From Opitutales bacterium (GTDB lineage: Bacteria > Verrucomicrobiota > Verrucomicrobiia > Opitutales > Oceanipulchritudinaceae), in assembly GCA_020831525.1 (NCBI GenBank), contig JAFIGH010000023.1, positions 1 through 56,674 of the forward strand: DNA of 56,674 bases, written 5' to 3'. The notes beneath the pieces are model-generated. The model searched no databases, was not told the origin of the DNA, and saw nothing but the letters and a program-made list of their open reading frames with translations. This document shows positions 16,962-25,136 of this stretch, one piece after another (position 1 is the stretch's first letter; every line of letters starts with the position of its first letter). The position numbers were made by a program, and so were the translations under genes.

Positions 16962-17552
16962 TCAGGCGCCGATCTGGAAGCGGGAGAATCGCCGGACGAC
17001 GATATTCTCGCCGAGAGCGGCGATTTTCTCCTTAATAAGGTCGCCGACGGTCTGGTCGGCGTTCTTCACGAACGACTGCTCGAGGAGGACCATTTCCTGA
17101 TAGACCTTTTCGAGCTTGCCGTCGACGATCTTCTGCACGATCTGCGGCGGCTTGTCGCCGGCTTGGGAAGCGGCGATCTCGCGCTCTTTGTCGAGGATTT
17201 CGGCGGGGACGTCCTCGCGCGAGACACAGACCGGGCTGGAAGCCGCGATGTGCATGGCGATATCGCGGGCGAGACTTTTGAAATCATCGGTCTTGGCGAC
17301 GAAATCGGTTTCGCAGTTGATTTCGATGAGGACGCCCACCTTGCCTCCCATGTGGATGTAGGACTCGACGAGGCCGTCGCCGGCCGCGCGGTCGGCCTTT
17401 TTGGCGGCACTGGCGATCCCCTTCTTTCGGAGGGCGGTGATGGCTTCCTCTTCGCTGCCGTTGGCGTCGACGAGGGCCCGTTTGCAGTCCATAAGCCCGG
17501 CGCCGGTCTTGGCACGGAGGGCTTGCACCATTTGTGCGGTGATTTGGCTCAT
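16962..17552 (-). CDS. tsf: Translation elongation factor Ts
   Basis: This encodes 196 residues. It is the guanine nucleotide exchange factor for EF-Tu. The N-terminal UBA-like domain reads VQALRAKTGAGLMDCKRAL. The core motif NCETDFVAKTDDF is the EF-Tu-contacting TDFV motif. The C-terminal module has ILDKEREIAASQ and VGDLIKEKIAALGENIVVRR. The length is that of the short form with a single core subdomain, as in Thermus (196 residues), rather than the ~280-residue E. coli form. It follows rpsB by 42 bp and is followed by a strong terminator. Confidence 0.97.
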   Translation of the reverse strand: MSQITAQMVQALRAKTGAGLMDCKRALVDANGSEEEAITALRKKGIASAAKKADRAAGDGLVESYIHMGGKVGVLIEINCETDFVAKTDDFKSLARDIAMHIAASSPVCVSREDVPAEILDKEREIAASQAGDKPPQIVQKIVDGKLEKVYQEMVLLEQSFVKNADQTVGDLIKEKIAALGENIVVRRFSRFQIGA

Positions 17553-17594
17553 AGTAAGAAAGTTTTTAACCGGAAAAGTTCGTGCGGAGTACGC

Positions 17595-18416
17595 TTAGTC
17601 GTCGCTGCTGAAGGTTTCGGGCACGGAGTTGTCCTCGTCTTTGCGGGACGGATAAGTGACGGGAACCTGCTCTTCCGTGACAGGAGCGCTGACGACGGGG
17701 GTGAGGGTGCGGGTCGGCGCGGAGTCCGGCGCGGACCGCCGCGCAAGGCCGGCCTGCACGGCATCGAGGACGGCCTCGACGATGATGCGGATGGATTTGA
17801 TGGAGTCGTCATTGCCCGGTATCGGGTAATCGACGAGAGAAGGGTCGCTGTTGGTGTCGACGAGGGCGACGATGGGGATGCGGAGGCGGCGGCCTTCTTC
17901 GACGGCGATTTCCTCGTTGCGCGTATCGATGACGAAGATCGCACCGGGCATCTCCTCGACATCGACGATGCCTTCGAAATTGCGGCGCATGCGGCTCATC
18001 TCACGGCGGATGGCGGCAACCTCCTTGTTGTGCATCTTCTCGAATTCCCCTTCCGACTCCATGCGGAGGTAACGCTTGAACTTATCTTTGGAGCGCTTGA
18101 CCGTGACCCAATTGGTGAGGGTGCCGCCGAGCCAGCGCTCAGCCGCGAAAGGCATATTGCAGCTCGTGGCCGCCTCGCGGAGGACCTCTTTGGCCTGCTT
18201 TTTCGTGCCGACAAAGAGCACGTCTTTGCCGGAGGCGACGGTCTCCTCGATAAACTGCGTGGCCGCCTCGAGGCGCGCGAAGGTCTTCTCGAGGTCGATG
18301 ACACTGATGCCATTGCGGTTGTCGAAGACGAATTTCTTCGACTTCGGGTTGAAGCGGCGGACCTGGTGGCCGAAATGCACACCGGCGTCGAGGAGGTCTT
18401 TAATGGTGATATTCAT
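17595..18416 (-). CDS. rpsB: 30S ribosomal protein S2
   Basis: This encodes 273 residues from ATG 18416 (MNITIKDLLDAGVHFGHQ). An in-frame codon 18 bases upstream was rejected because S2 normally begins with this segment. The S2 hallmarks AGVHFGHQVRRFNPK, DVLFVGTKKQAKEVLREAA and RWLGGTLTNW are all present. The C-terminus (~235-273) is an unusually long acidic/Pro-rich tail (VTYPSRKDEDNSVPET), as often seen in Verrucomicrobiota and Planctomycetota. It is first in the rpsB-tsf pair. Confidence 0.97.
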   Translation of the reverse strand: MNITIKDLLDAGVHFGHQVRRFNPKSKKFVFDNRNGISVIDLEKTFARLEAATQFIEETVASGKDVLFVGTKKQAKEVLREAATSCNMPFAAERWLGGTLTNWVTVKRSKDKFKRYLRMESEGEFEKMHNKEVAAIRREMSRMRRNFEGIVDVEEMPGAIFVIDTRNEEIAVEEGRRLRIPIVALVDTNSDPSLVDYPIPGNDDSIKSIRIIVEAVLDAVQAGLARRSAPDSAPTRTLTPVVSAPVTEEQVPVTYPSRKDEDNSVPETFSSDD

Positions 18417-18745
18417 TGGATTGCGCGGCGCCAATCTCCCCTTCCGGGAGGAGACAAACCGACTGCGGCGCCCGTCGGCTTTTCTTCATTCTATTTGATG
18501 GTTCAGTGGTTTTGGAAACAGCGTAGACGCCCCGCGCAGTGCGGTTTTGCGTTCGCGAAAAACGGATAGCCCTACACATGCGCCGACCCGACGCAAGAAA
18601 TTCCGCGAGGATTTTGCAGCGGAAGCCCGCCGGGGCTGCGGCGAGGAAAGATTGTTACGGTTTTGTAAAACAGTGTTGCATTTTGCGGCCATCTTTTCCA
18701 CATTTCCGGAATCAAGCCGCGAGCGGCCCCCTAAAGCACAACCCC
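18417..18745. promoter_or_regulatory. Divergent leader/promoter region, rpsB / birA
   Basis: This is a 329-bp non-coding gap. On the rpsB side two stem-loops would lie in the 5' leader: CTCCC/GGGAG at 18436-18450 and CCGAC/GTCGG at 18459-18478. S2 operons are often autoregulated through leader RNA, so these are candidates, but no known S2-leader family was matched. An AAATAGAAT element read leftward around 18490-18500 could be the -10. A further hairpin with TTCG loop (GTTTTGCG/CGAAAAAC) lies at 18542-18564. The birA side shows no obvious binding site. Confidence 0.4.
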
Positions 18746-19747
18746 ATGCTCTTACCAGACGTCACCATCCTGAAAACCCTTCTGCAAGCCGGAGACTCCT
18801 TTGTCTCAGGCAGCGATCTCGCCAAAGATCTCGGCATGTCGCGGGTGGGGGTATGGTCCCGCCTTGAGAAAATGCGGGAGACAGGCTTCACCTTTGAAGC
18901 CGTGCGTCACCGCGGGTACCGTCTGACGGAGGAGCCCGCCTGTCTGTGCGAGTCGCTTGTGCTCGCCTACCTCGACATCGCCGGAGCGAACGGAACAGGC
19001 GTCTTCGTGCTGCCGGAGATTGACAGCACCAACAGCGAGGCCGAGCGGCTCCTCGCCGATGCGACGGAGACGCCCTTCGTGGTCATCGCGGGGGCGCAAA
19101 CGCGCGGCCGCGGCCGCCTCGGGCGGAAGTGGCACAGCCCGCCGCAGGGCAACCTCTACATGAGCTTCGCATTCCGGCCGCGCCGCAGTCCGGGGCGGAT
19201 GCAGTCGATCACGCTGCGTCTCGGTCTCGCCGTGTGCCGCTTCCTAAACCAAGCCTACGCCATTCCGGTGAAAGTAAAGTGGCCCAATGACCTTATCATC
19301 GAAGGAAAAAAGGTCGCGGGCATGCTCACGGAAGCGCGCGTGGACGCCGACCGGATGCGCGACCTCGTCTTCGGGATCGGGATCAACGTTCTCGGCAGCA
19401 CGGACGGCTGGCCTGCCGAAGTAGCGGCGCACGCCGCCCGTCTTGGACAATACGCGCCCTCCTCCATCCGCCTGAACCGCCTTGCCGCCGAACTCATTCC
19501 AGTCGTCGCGGGCGAATACGCCGCCTATCTTGAAAACCCGCGCAAGCCGGGTTTCGCCGAAGAATGGCTTGCCTACGACGCACTCAACGGGCGCGAAGTG
19601 ACGGCCAACCGCGGCAGCGAACCGATCCGCGGCACGGCGCACGGCATCGACACGGACGGCAATCTCATCCTCGAGACGCCGGACGGCCGGCGTACGGCGG
19701 TCAATTCGGGCGAAGTGAGCCTCGGGACGGGCAGCGTTCTCTTTTGA
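18746..19747 (+). CDS. birA: Bifunctional biotin-protein ligase / biotin operon repressor
   Basis: This encodes 333 residues from ATG 18746, chosen because the family begins just before the winged helix. N-terminal HTH (~1-62): VSGSDLAKDLGMSRVGVWS. Catalytic domain: TRGRGRLGRKWHSP is the biotinyl-AMP loop, VKWPNDLIIEGKKVAGML the active-site strand, and the SH3-like C-terminal domain (~285-333) ends the protein. It biotinylates acetyl-CoA carboxylase BCCP and, having an HTH, probably also represses biotin genes. No bio genes are in the window. The downstream ABC gene begins 39 bp later, so they may share a transcript. Confidence 0.95.
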   Translation: MLLPDVTILKTLLQAGDSFVSGSDLAKDLGMSRVGVWSRLEKMRETGFTFEAVRHRGYRLTEEPACLCESLVLAYLDIAGANGTGVFVLPEIDSTNSEAERLLADATETPFVVIAGAQTRGRGRLGRKWHSPPQGNLYMSFAFRPRRSPGRMQSITLRLGLAVCRFLNQAYAIPVKVKWPNDLIIEGKKVAGMLTEARVDADRMRDLVFGIGINVLGSTDGWPAEVAAHAARLGQYAPSSIRLNRLAAELIPVVAGEYAAYLENPRKPGFAEEWLAYDALNGREVTANRGSEPIRGTAHGIDTDGNLILETPDGRRTAVNSGEVSLGTGSVLF

Positions 19748-19786
19748 CACGGCTGGCTACGGCGATTGCATCGGTATATTCAAAGT

Positions 19787-20818
19787 ATGCACGTGGCCAG
19801 CACGACCTCCAGTATTGAAGCACGGTCTCTCTCGAAAAACTACGGGAGCCAGACTGCGATCAAAGACCTGAGCTTTTCCGTTTCAAAGGGAGAGGTCGTG
19901 GGGTTTCTCGGTCCGAACGGCGCGGGAAAGACAACGACCATGCGGATCCTCGCCGGTCTGCTGCCCGCGACATCAGGTGAAGCCTACGTGGCGGGCCACG
20001 CCGTCGCGCGCGACCCAGCGGCGGCGAAGCGCAACATCGGCTACATGCCGGAGCATAATCCGCTCCCCGAGGATATGCGCGTGGCGGAATACCTGCGGTT
20101 CCGCGCGCGGCTGAAAGAGGTGCCGCGCCGGGAGATCCGCCGCCGCGTGGGCGAAGCCATGGAACTCTGCGACTTGCACCGAAAAGCCGCGCGCAAGATC
20201 ATCGGCGCCCTTTCGAAGGGCTTCCGGCAACGCGTGGGCATCGCCGACGCGATCCTCGGGCACCCCGACGTAACGATTCTCGACGAGCCGACAATCGGCC
20301 TCGACCCGCACCAGATCATCCTCATGCGCAAGCTCATCGACCGTCTGCGCGAGCGCACGACGATGATCCTCTCCAGTCACATACTCGCCGAGGTGGAGAT
20401 GTCGTGCGACCGCGTGCTCATCCTCAGCCACGGGCGGCTTGTGGCGGAAGGCACCCATGCCGCCCTGCGCGACGAATTCATCCGCAACACCCGCTACCGG
20501 GCCGAAATTCTCGGCAGCGAAAGCGACGTGCGCACGGAGATCGAAGCCGTTTCGCCGGATGTGCAGATCGTCTCCCGGCGCACCGATCCGGCGGACGGAT
20601 TCGTTACCTTCGAGTTGGAAACGCCCGCGCGCGCGAACCTTTCCGAGCCCCTTCTCGCCCGTCTGCACACCGCCCCGAGCCTGCGCGTTCGCGCCTTCGA
20701 GCGGGTAAACCCGCGCCTCGAAGACATCTTCCTCGCCGCCACGCAACGCAGTTGGGAAATCGAGACCGCCGACGAAGCCAACGGCCGCCCCCACGCCGCT
20801 CCCGCCAAAACCCGATGA
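19787..20818 (+). CDS. ABC transporter ATPase, GldA-like
   Basis: This encodes 343 residues from ATG 19787; a TTG 21 bases upstream is possible but less likely. Walker A is GPNGAGKTTT, the signature region is ALSKGFRQRVGIADAIL, and Walker B is VTILDEPTIGLDP. The ~100-residue C-terminal extension after the ATPase core is typical of ABC-2 export ATPases with a regulatory tail. With the permease (4-bp overlap) and the GldG-like protein it forms a Gld-type ABC-2 system. In Bacteroidota GldAFG is associated with gliding or surface adhesins. In non-gliding bacteria the same trio is widespread and its substrate is unknown. Confidence 0.93.
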   Translation: MHVASTTSSIEARSLSKNYGSQTAIKDLSFSVSKGEVVGFLGPNGAGKTTTMRILAGLLPATSGEAYVAGHAVARDPAAAKRNIGYMPEHNPLPEDMRVAEYLRFRARLKEVPRREIRRRVGEAMELCDLHRKAARKIIGALSKGFRQRVGIADAILGHPDVTILDEPTIGLDPHQIILMRKLIDRLRERTTMILSSHILAEVEMSCDRVLILSHGRLVAEGTHAALRDEFIRNTRYRAEILGSESDVRTEIEAVSPDVQIVSRRTDPADGFVTFELETPARANLSEPLLARLHTAPSLRVRAFERVNPRLEDIFLAATQRSWEIETADEANGRPHAAPAKTR

Positions 20819-21579
20819 AGCACCTGCCTACCCTCTTCCGCCACGAGCTGCGGGTTCTGCTTGTCGCGCCGTCGACCTACGTCGCCGGCGTACTCGCGCT
20901 CTTCATCATGGGCTTTTTCTATTTCTACGTCGTCATCGAGACGGCGGTGCGCGAGCAGGAGACCCCGCCCTCCGAGTTGTTCTTCTCCACGTTCTGGATC
21001 CCCGTGCTGCTCATCGTACCCATGCTCACGATGCGGAGCATCGCGGAAGAAAGGCGCCTCGGCACCCTGCAAACGCTCATGACCACGCCCGTCACGGCGG
21101 CGGAAGTCGTGACGAGCAAGTTTCTCGCGGCATACACCTTTTACATTGTGCTGTGGGCATGCGCGGGGGCCTATCCGCTCATCGCTGTCACCATCCTCGG
21201 GCAGGAGACCGCCGGGCACGTCCTGCTCGAACCCGGCCCGCTCTTCGGCGGCTACGCCTTCGTGTGCCTCACCGGGACGCTTTTCGTCGCGGTGGGCATT
21301 TTCAGCAGCAGTCTGACGCGCAGCCAGTTGGTCGCCGGAATGCTCAGTTTCAGCGTCATCTTCCTGCTCATCGTGGGCGTGCTTGCGGTCAAGGCCGTGG
21401 GCTCCAACGTGGAGGCACTTCCGCTCCTGAGCGACGAAGGCCTCGGCTACATCCAGATCTTCGAGCACTTTGAAGACTTCACCCGTGGCGTCATCGACAC
21501 GCGTCCCGTCGTTTACTACCTGAGCGGCACTGTCCTCGTCCTCGCGCTCTCCACCCTTGTCGTGGAAAGCCGCGCCTGA
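20815..21579 (+). CDS. ABC-2 permease, GldF-like
   Basis: This encodes 254 residues with six hydrophobic segments. The N-terminus LPTLFRHELRVLLVAPSTYV is the ABC-2 amphipathic coupling helix preceding TM1. SIAEERRLGTLQTLMTTPV is the conserved cytoplasmic motif between TM2 and TM3 that contacts the ATPase. It overlaps the ATPase gene by four bases (ATGA) and precedes the GldG-like gene by 6 bp. Confidence 0.9.
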   Translation: MKHLPTLFRHELRVLLVAPSTYVAGVLALFIMGFFYFYVVIETAVREQETPPSELFFSTFWIPVLLIVPMLTMRSIAEERRLGTLQTLMTTPVTAAEVVTSKFLAAYTFYIVLWACAGAYPLIAVTILGQETAGHVLLEPGPLFGGYAFVCLTGTLFVAVGIFSSSLTRSQLVAGMLSFSVIFLLIVGVLAVKAVGSNVEALPLLSDEGLGYIQIFEHFEDFTRGVIDTRPVVYYLSGTVLVLALSTLVVESRA

Positions 21580-21585
21580 ACCACC

Positions 21586-23073
21586 ATGTTGGAGAAGTTC
21601 CAGTACGCCAATTTCATCAAACGCGCCAACCGCGCCGCGCAAATCGTGCTCGCGCTGTCGCTGGCTGCCGCCGTCAACTACGTGGCCGTCCATGTCTACG
21701 ACCGCACGGACCTCACGGGCCGGCGCGCCCAATCCCTCTCGGCGGAGACGCTCGCCTATATCGGCGAGTTGAACGAGAGCGTGCGCATTATCCATACCAC
21801 CATGGAAAACTCGCCGAGCGAGGACGAGCGCATCCTCCACCGCTACGTCTCCCGCCTCGTCAAGGAGTATGGTTTCGCGGCGCGGAGCAACGCGCCGGGC
21901 GCGCGCATCGTGACGGAACACGTGGACATCTACAAAGACCTCGCCCGCGCGCGCACTCTCGCGCGGCGCTATGATTTCGACCAACCGCACTCCATTCTTG
22001 TCCTCGCGGGCGACCCCGAGACGACGGAACGGCGCCGGATCGTCCCCCCCGACGCGATCCTCGAGTTCCGCGACGGCCAGCCGACCGCCTTCCGCGGGGA
22101 ACAGGCCCTAACCTCCGCCATCCTTGAAGTGACGACCGACCGGCGCCCGCGCATCTACTTCACCACCGGGCACGGCGAACTGCGCCTCGACGACGTCAGC
22201 GCCGCGCGGGGTCTCTCGCTCCTCGCGGAAGAACTGCGCACACGCAACTACGACGTCGAAACGCTCGACCTCGCGCGCGCCCGGGAAGTGCCGGACGACG
22301 CCGAGTTGGTCGTCGTGGCCGCGCCGCAGGGCCGTTTCATGGCGAGAGACGCGGAAAAACTCCGCAACTACCTCTACGAACGCTCCGGACGCATGATCGC
22401 CATGCTCGGGCCGGGGCTGCACCACGGGCTCGACGATCTGCTCTACGACTGGGGCATCCTCCTCGACGACAAACTCGTCCTCGAGCGGGGTTCCGACTAC
22501 CTCGAAGGGACCGGCAGCTACCTGCTGCGGCAGTTCGCCGAGCATCCCGTCACGCAGGTGCTCATCGACAACGAGACTCCGGTCGTGGCCGGACTGACCC
22601 GCCCGGCGCGGCGCGATCCCGGCGCGCCCCTCGATGAGCGCCTCCACGTGACCGAGCTGATGGCCAGTTCCGGGCAGAGCTGGGCGGAGACCGCCTACGA
22701 CAGCGCGGCGACACCCTCCTTTGATCCGGCCACCGACCTGCGCGGGCCGGTTAGCGTGGCCGCCGCGGCGGAGCGCCGCGCGTCGGCCCAGCTCGGCATT
22801 GAAATCCCAGGCGGCAAGCTCGTGGTCTTCGGCGGCGGCGACTTCTTCACCAATCGCCGCATCACCGGCATCGGCAATTTCCGGCTCTTTTTCAGCGCCG
22901 TCAACTGGACCCTCGACCGCGACCGGCTCCTCGCCATCCCCCCGCGCCCGATCGAACGCTACAGCCTCACCGCCAGTCAATCAGAACTGAGACAGATTGG
23001 CTGGACCTTCCTCGCCGTTCCCGGCACCCTCGCCCTTTTCGGCATCGCCGTTTACTGGCTGCGGAGGTTTTAG
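21586..23073 (+). CDS. GldG-like ABC-type auxiliary protein
   Basis: This encodes 495 residues with a TM near the N-terminus (~20-38), a long extracytoplasmic region and a second TM at the very C-terminus (LAVPGTLALFGIAVYWLRRF). The intervening region contains an ABC_transp_aux domain: RIIHTTMENSPSEDERILHR, then IYFTTGHGELRLDD and a class-I-amidotransferase-like fold ending AMLGPGLHHGLDDLLYDWG. The domain is the periplasmic partner of GldF-type permeases. It lies 11 bp before the DUF4340 gene. Confidence 0.88.
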   Translation: MLEKFQYANFIKRANRAAQIVLALSLAAAVNYVAVHVYDRTDLTGRRAQSLSAETLAYIGELNESVRIIHTTMENSPSEDERILHRYVSRLVKEYGFAARSNAPGARIVTEHVDIYKDLARARTLARRYDFDQPHSILVLAGDPETTERRRIVPPDAILEFRDGQPTAFRGEQALTSAILEVTTDRRPRIYFTTGHGELRLDDVSAARGLSLLAEELRTRNYDVETLDLARAREVPDDAELVVVAAPQGRFMARDAEKLRNYLYERSGRMIAMLGPGLHHGLDDLLYDWGILLDDKLVLERGSDYLEGTGSYLLRQFAEHPVTQVLIDNETPVVAGLTRPARRDPGAPLDERLHVTELMASSGQSWAETAYDSAATPSFDPATDLRGPVSVAAAAERRASAQLGIEIPGGKLVVFGGGDFFTNRRITGIGNFRLFFSAVNWTLDRDRLLAIPPRPIERYSLTASQSELRQIGWTFLAVPGTLALFGIAVYWLRRF

Positions 23074-23084
23074 ACACCAAAAGC

Positions 23085-25136
23085 ATGCGTTTCCGCCTCA
23101 CCTTCGTCCTCCTTGTCCTCAACCTTGTCGCGTTGGGATTCATCTTCTTTATCCGCATGGATCCGGGCCGAGCGACATTCGAGGAAGCCGCGCGGCTCGT
23201 TCTCCCGGCGGGCCTCGTCGGCAGCGCGGACCGCATCGAGGTTGCGGGACCGGCCCTCGACCGCGACTGGATCTTCACGCGCGGTAGCGGCGACTGGTCC
23301 GTTGAATCCCCTCTTGCTTGGAGAGCCAATGCCTTTGCCATGGAACGGCTGTTGCAGCAGCTCGCGCACCTGCGCTGGGAAACCCGCTTCCCCGTTAGCC
23401 AGATCGGCGGCCCGGAGGAAGACGCGCTCCGGCAGTACGGACTCGACCCCGCCAAAGCGGTCATCCGCGTCGTGCGGGGCGCGGAAACATGGGAGATTCC
23501 GGTAGGCGAAGCGACGCAGGTGGGCAACCGCCTCTACCTGCTCGCCCCCGACGGGCGCGACGTGCTCGTCGTCAGCCGCGATATTTTCGATATTCTCGCC
23601 TCCGACCTCACGGCATTCTTCGAGCCGCTTGTCATCCGCATTCCGGAGTTCGAGGCACGCGCCCTGACCGTCCAGGAAGAGGGCACCGGCGCCCCGCGGG
23701 TTCGCATCAGCCGCGACGGAACAGGTCCGGGCAACCCGTGGCGCTTTGAGTCACCCCTGCAAGTCCCAGCCGAGAGCGAAACCGTCCGCCGCTTCCTTGA
23801 GCGGCTCAACCACGTCGAAGTCCACCGGTTCGTGCACGACCCGCCCGAAGACGCCTTCGGCAGCGGAGACATCCGTTTCACCCTCGAGGGGAACAACCGC
23901 CGTCAGACAGTCATCATCGGGCAACCGGTGCCGGGAGATCCCGTGCCGTCGCGCCGCTTCCTGCGCATCTCCGGGCTCCCCACCGTAGTCGAGGTCGAGG
24001 AAGAACCGTTCGCACCGCTCTTCACCGCGCAGGAGTCCCTGCGCCAGCGCCGCTTCCTCGATATCGGCGATGCCTTTCCCACCGCCATCGAAATCATCCT
24101 CGACGAGCGCACCACCAGCCTGCAACGGCTCGAGGGCGGCGAATGGCAGGTTGCCGACACGCGGCGCGGCCCGGAAAACGCAGGCCGCCGCACGCGCCGG
24201 GCCGAGCGCGAAGTGGTCGAGCGCATCGTCCGTCGCCTCGCCGAACTGGAGGCCCACCGGTTTGTCACCGAGGCCCCGTCGTCCTCCGACCTCGCGGAAC
24301 GCTACGGCCTCGCTCCGCCGCAACGCGCCATCCGCCTCCACCTGCCAGGCCGCAACGAACCACTCGAACTCCGCCTCGGCCACCTCGACCCGGAAGACAA
24401 CCTCGTCTATGCCCGCCGCAGCGGCATGCCGACCGTCTTCAAAGTGCGCCCTGGCATTCTCGGCCTCGTCCCCGCCACACCCCTGCACTACCGCGAGCGC
24501 TCTCTCACCACGCTCCCCCAGGCCGCCCGTCTCAGCGCCTTCCGCCTTGTCGACAACACAAACGGCAAGACCGTCTTTGCGCGCGAACTCACGGAGCGTC
24601 TCGACAGCTGGGAGGCTCTCGAAGTCGCCGAAGGCCTTGAGGAGACCGGCCTGCGCGACAGCATCGAGACCATCCGCCGCAGCCTGCGCCGTTTTACCGT
24701 CCGCGACTACGTGGCCGAGGAACTCACCGATCCGCTGCGGCTCGACGCCGACACGGAAATCCCGTGGCACTACCGCCTCGAAGCGGAAGTCCGGTTGCCC
24801 GGCGCGCCCGGTGACGAACCGCGTATCGACACCTACCACCTCACCGAACGCCTCGGCGGCCGCACACAGTTCGGGGGCTCCGCCTCCGCCAACGTGGTCT
24901 TCACCCTCACACAACCGCTCATCGACGCGCTCGACCAGCTCGTTGCCGCGGGGTCCGGGCATGAACCGCCCGACGGTACGCCCCCGGCGGATCTTCCGCC
25001 CGTCGATCCGGAAGCCGCCGGTCCCGCCGCGGACGAGGAAGACGAGACTGAAACCGCCGACGACACCGACCCCGAATCCGACGGCAACGACGAGGGCTCG
25101 GGCGGAACAGAGGGGTCCACTCCGCCTGCCCAATGA
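23085..25136 (+). CDS. DUF4340-containing membrane-anchored protein
   Basis: This encodes 683 residues. One N-terminal TM (MRFRLTFVLLVLNLVALGFIFF type) is followed by a long periplasmic part with at least two repeats of the DUF4340 pattern (DLAERYGLAPPQRAIRLHL; LRQYGLDPAKAVIRVVRG). The C-terminal ~60 residues are an acidic, disordered Glu/Asp/Pro/Thr tail. DUF4340 proteins are almost always encoded after gldG-like genes, and their function is unknown; they may bind the transported substrate or the cell wall. The stop codon overlaps the next start by four bases. Confidence 0.85.
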   Translation: MRFRLTFVLLVLNLVALGFIFFIRMDPGRATFEEAARLVLPAGLVGSADRIEVAGPALDRDWIFTRGSGDWSVESPLAWRANAFAMERLLQQLAHLRWETRFPVSQIGGPEEDALRQYGLDPAKAVIRVVRGAETWEIPVGEATQVGNRLYLLAPDGRDVLVVSRDIFDILASDLTAFFEPLVIRIPEFEARALTVQEEGTGAPRVRISRDGTGPGNPWRFESPLQVPAESETVRRFLERLNHVEVHRFVHDPPEDAFGSGDIRFTLEGNNRRQTVIIGQPVPGDPVPSRRFLRISGLPTVVEVEEEPFAPLFTAQESLRQRRFLDIGDAFPTAIEIILDERTTSLQRLEGGEWQVADTRRGPENAGRRTRRAEREVVERIVRRLAELEAHRFVTEAPSSSDLAERYGLAPPQRAIRLHLPGRNEPLELRLGHLDPEDNLVYARRSGMPTVFKVRPGILGLVPATPLHYRERSLTTLPQAARLSAFRLVDNTNGKTVFARELTERLDSWEALEVAEGLEETGLRDSIETIRRSLRRFTVRDYVAEELTDPLRLDADTEIPWHYRLEAEVRLPGAPGDEPRIDTYHLTERLGGRTQFGGSASANVVFTLTQPLIDALDQLVAAGSGHEPPDGTPPADLPPVDPEAAGPAADEEDETETADDTDPESDGNDEGSGGTEGSTPPAQ

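Noticed and set aside
20494-21990. 498-codon minus-strand frame over the Gld-type genes
   Set aside because: It spans three clearly real, overlapping plus-strand genes and has an Arg/His/Glu-rich shadow composition.
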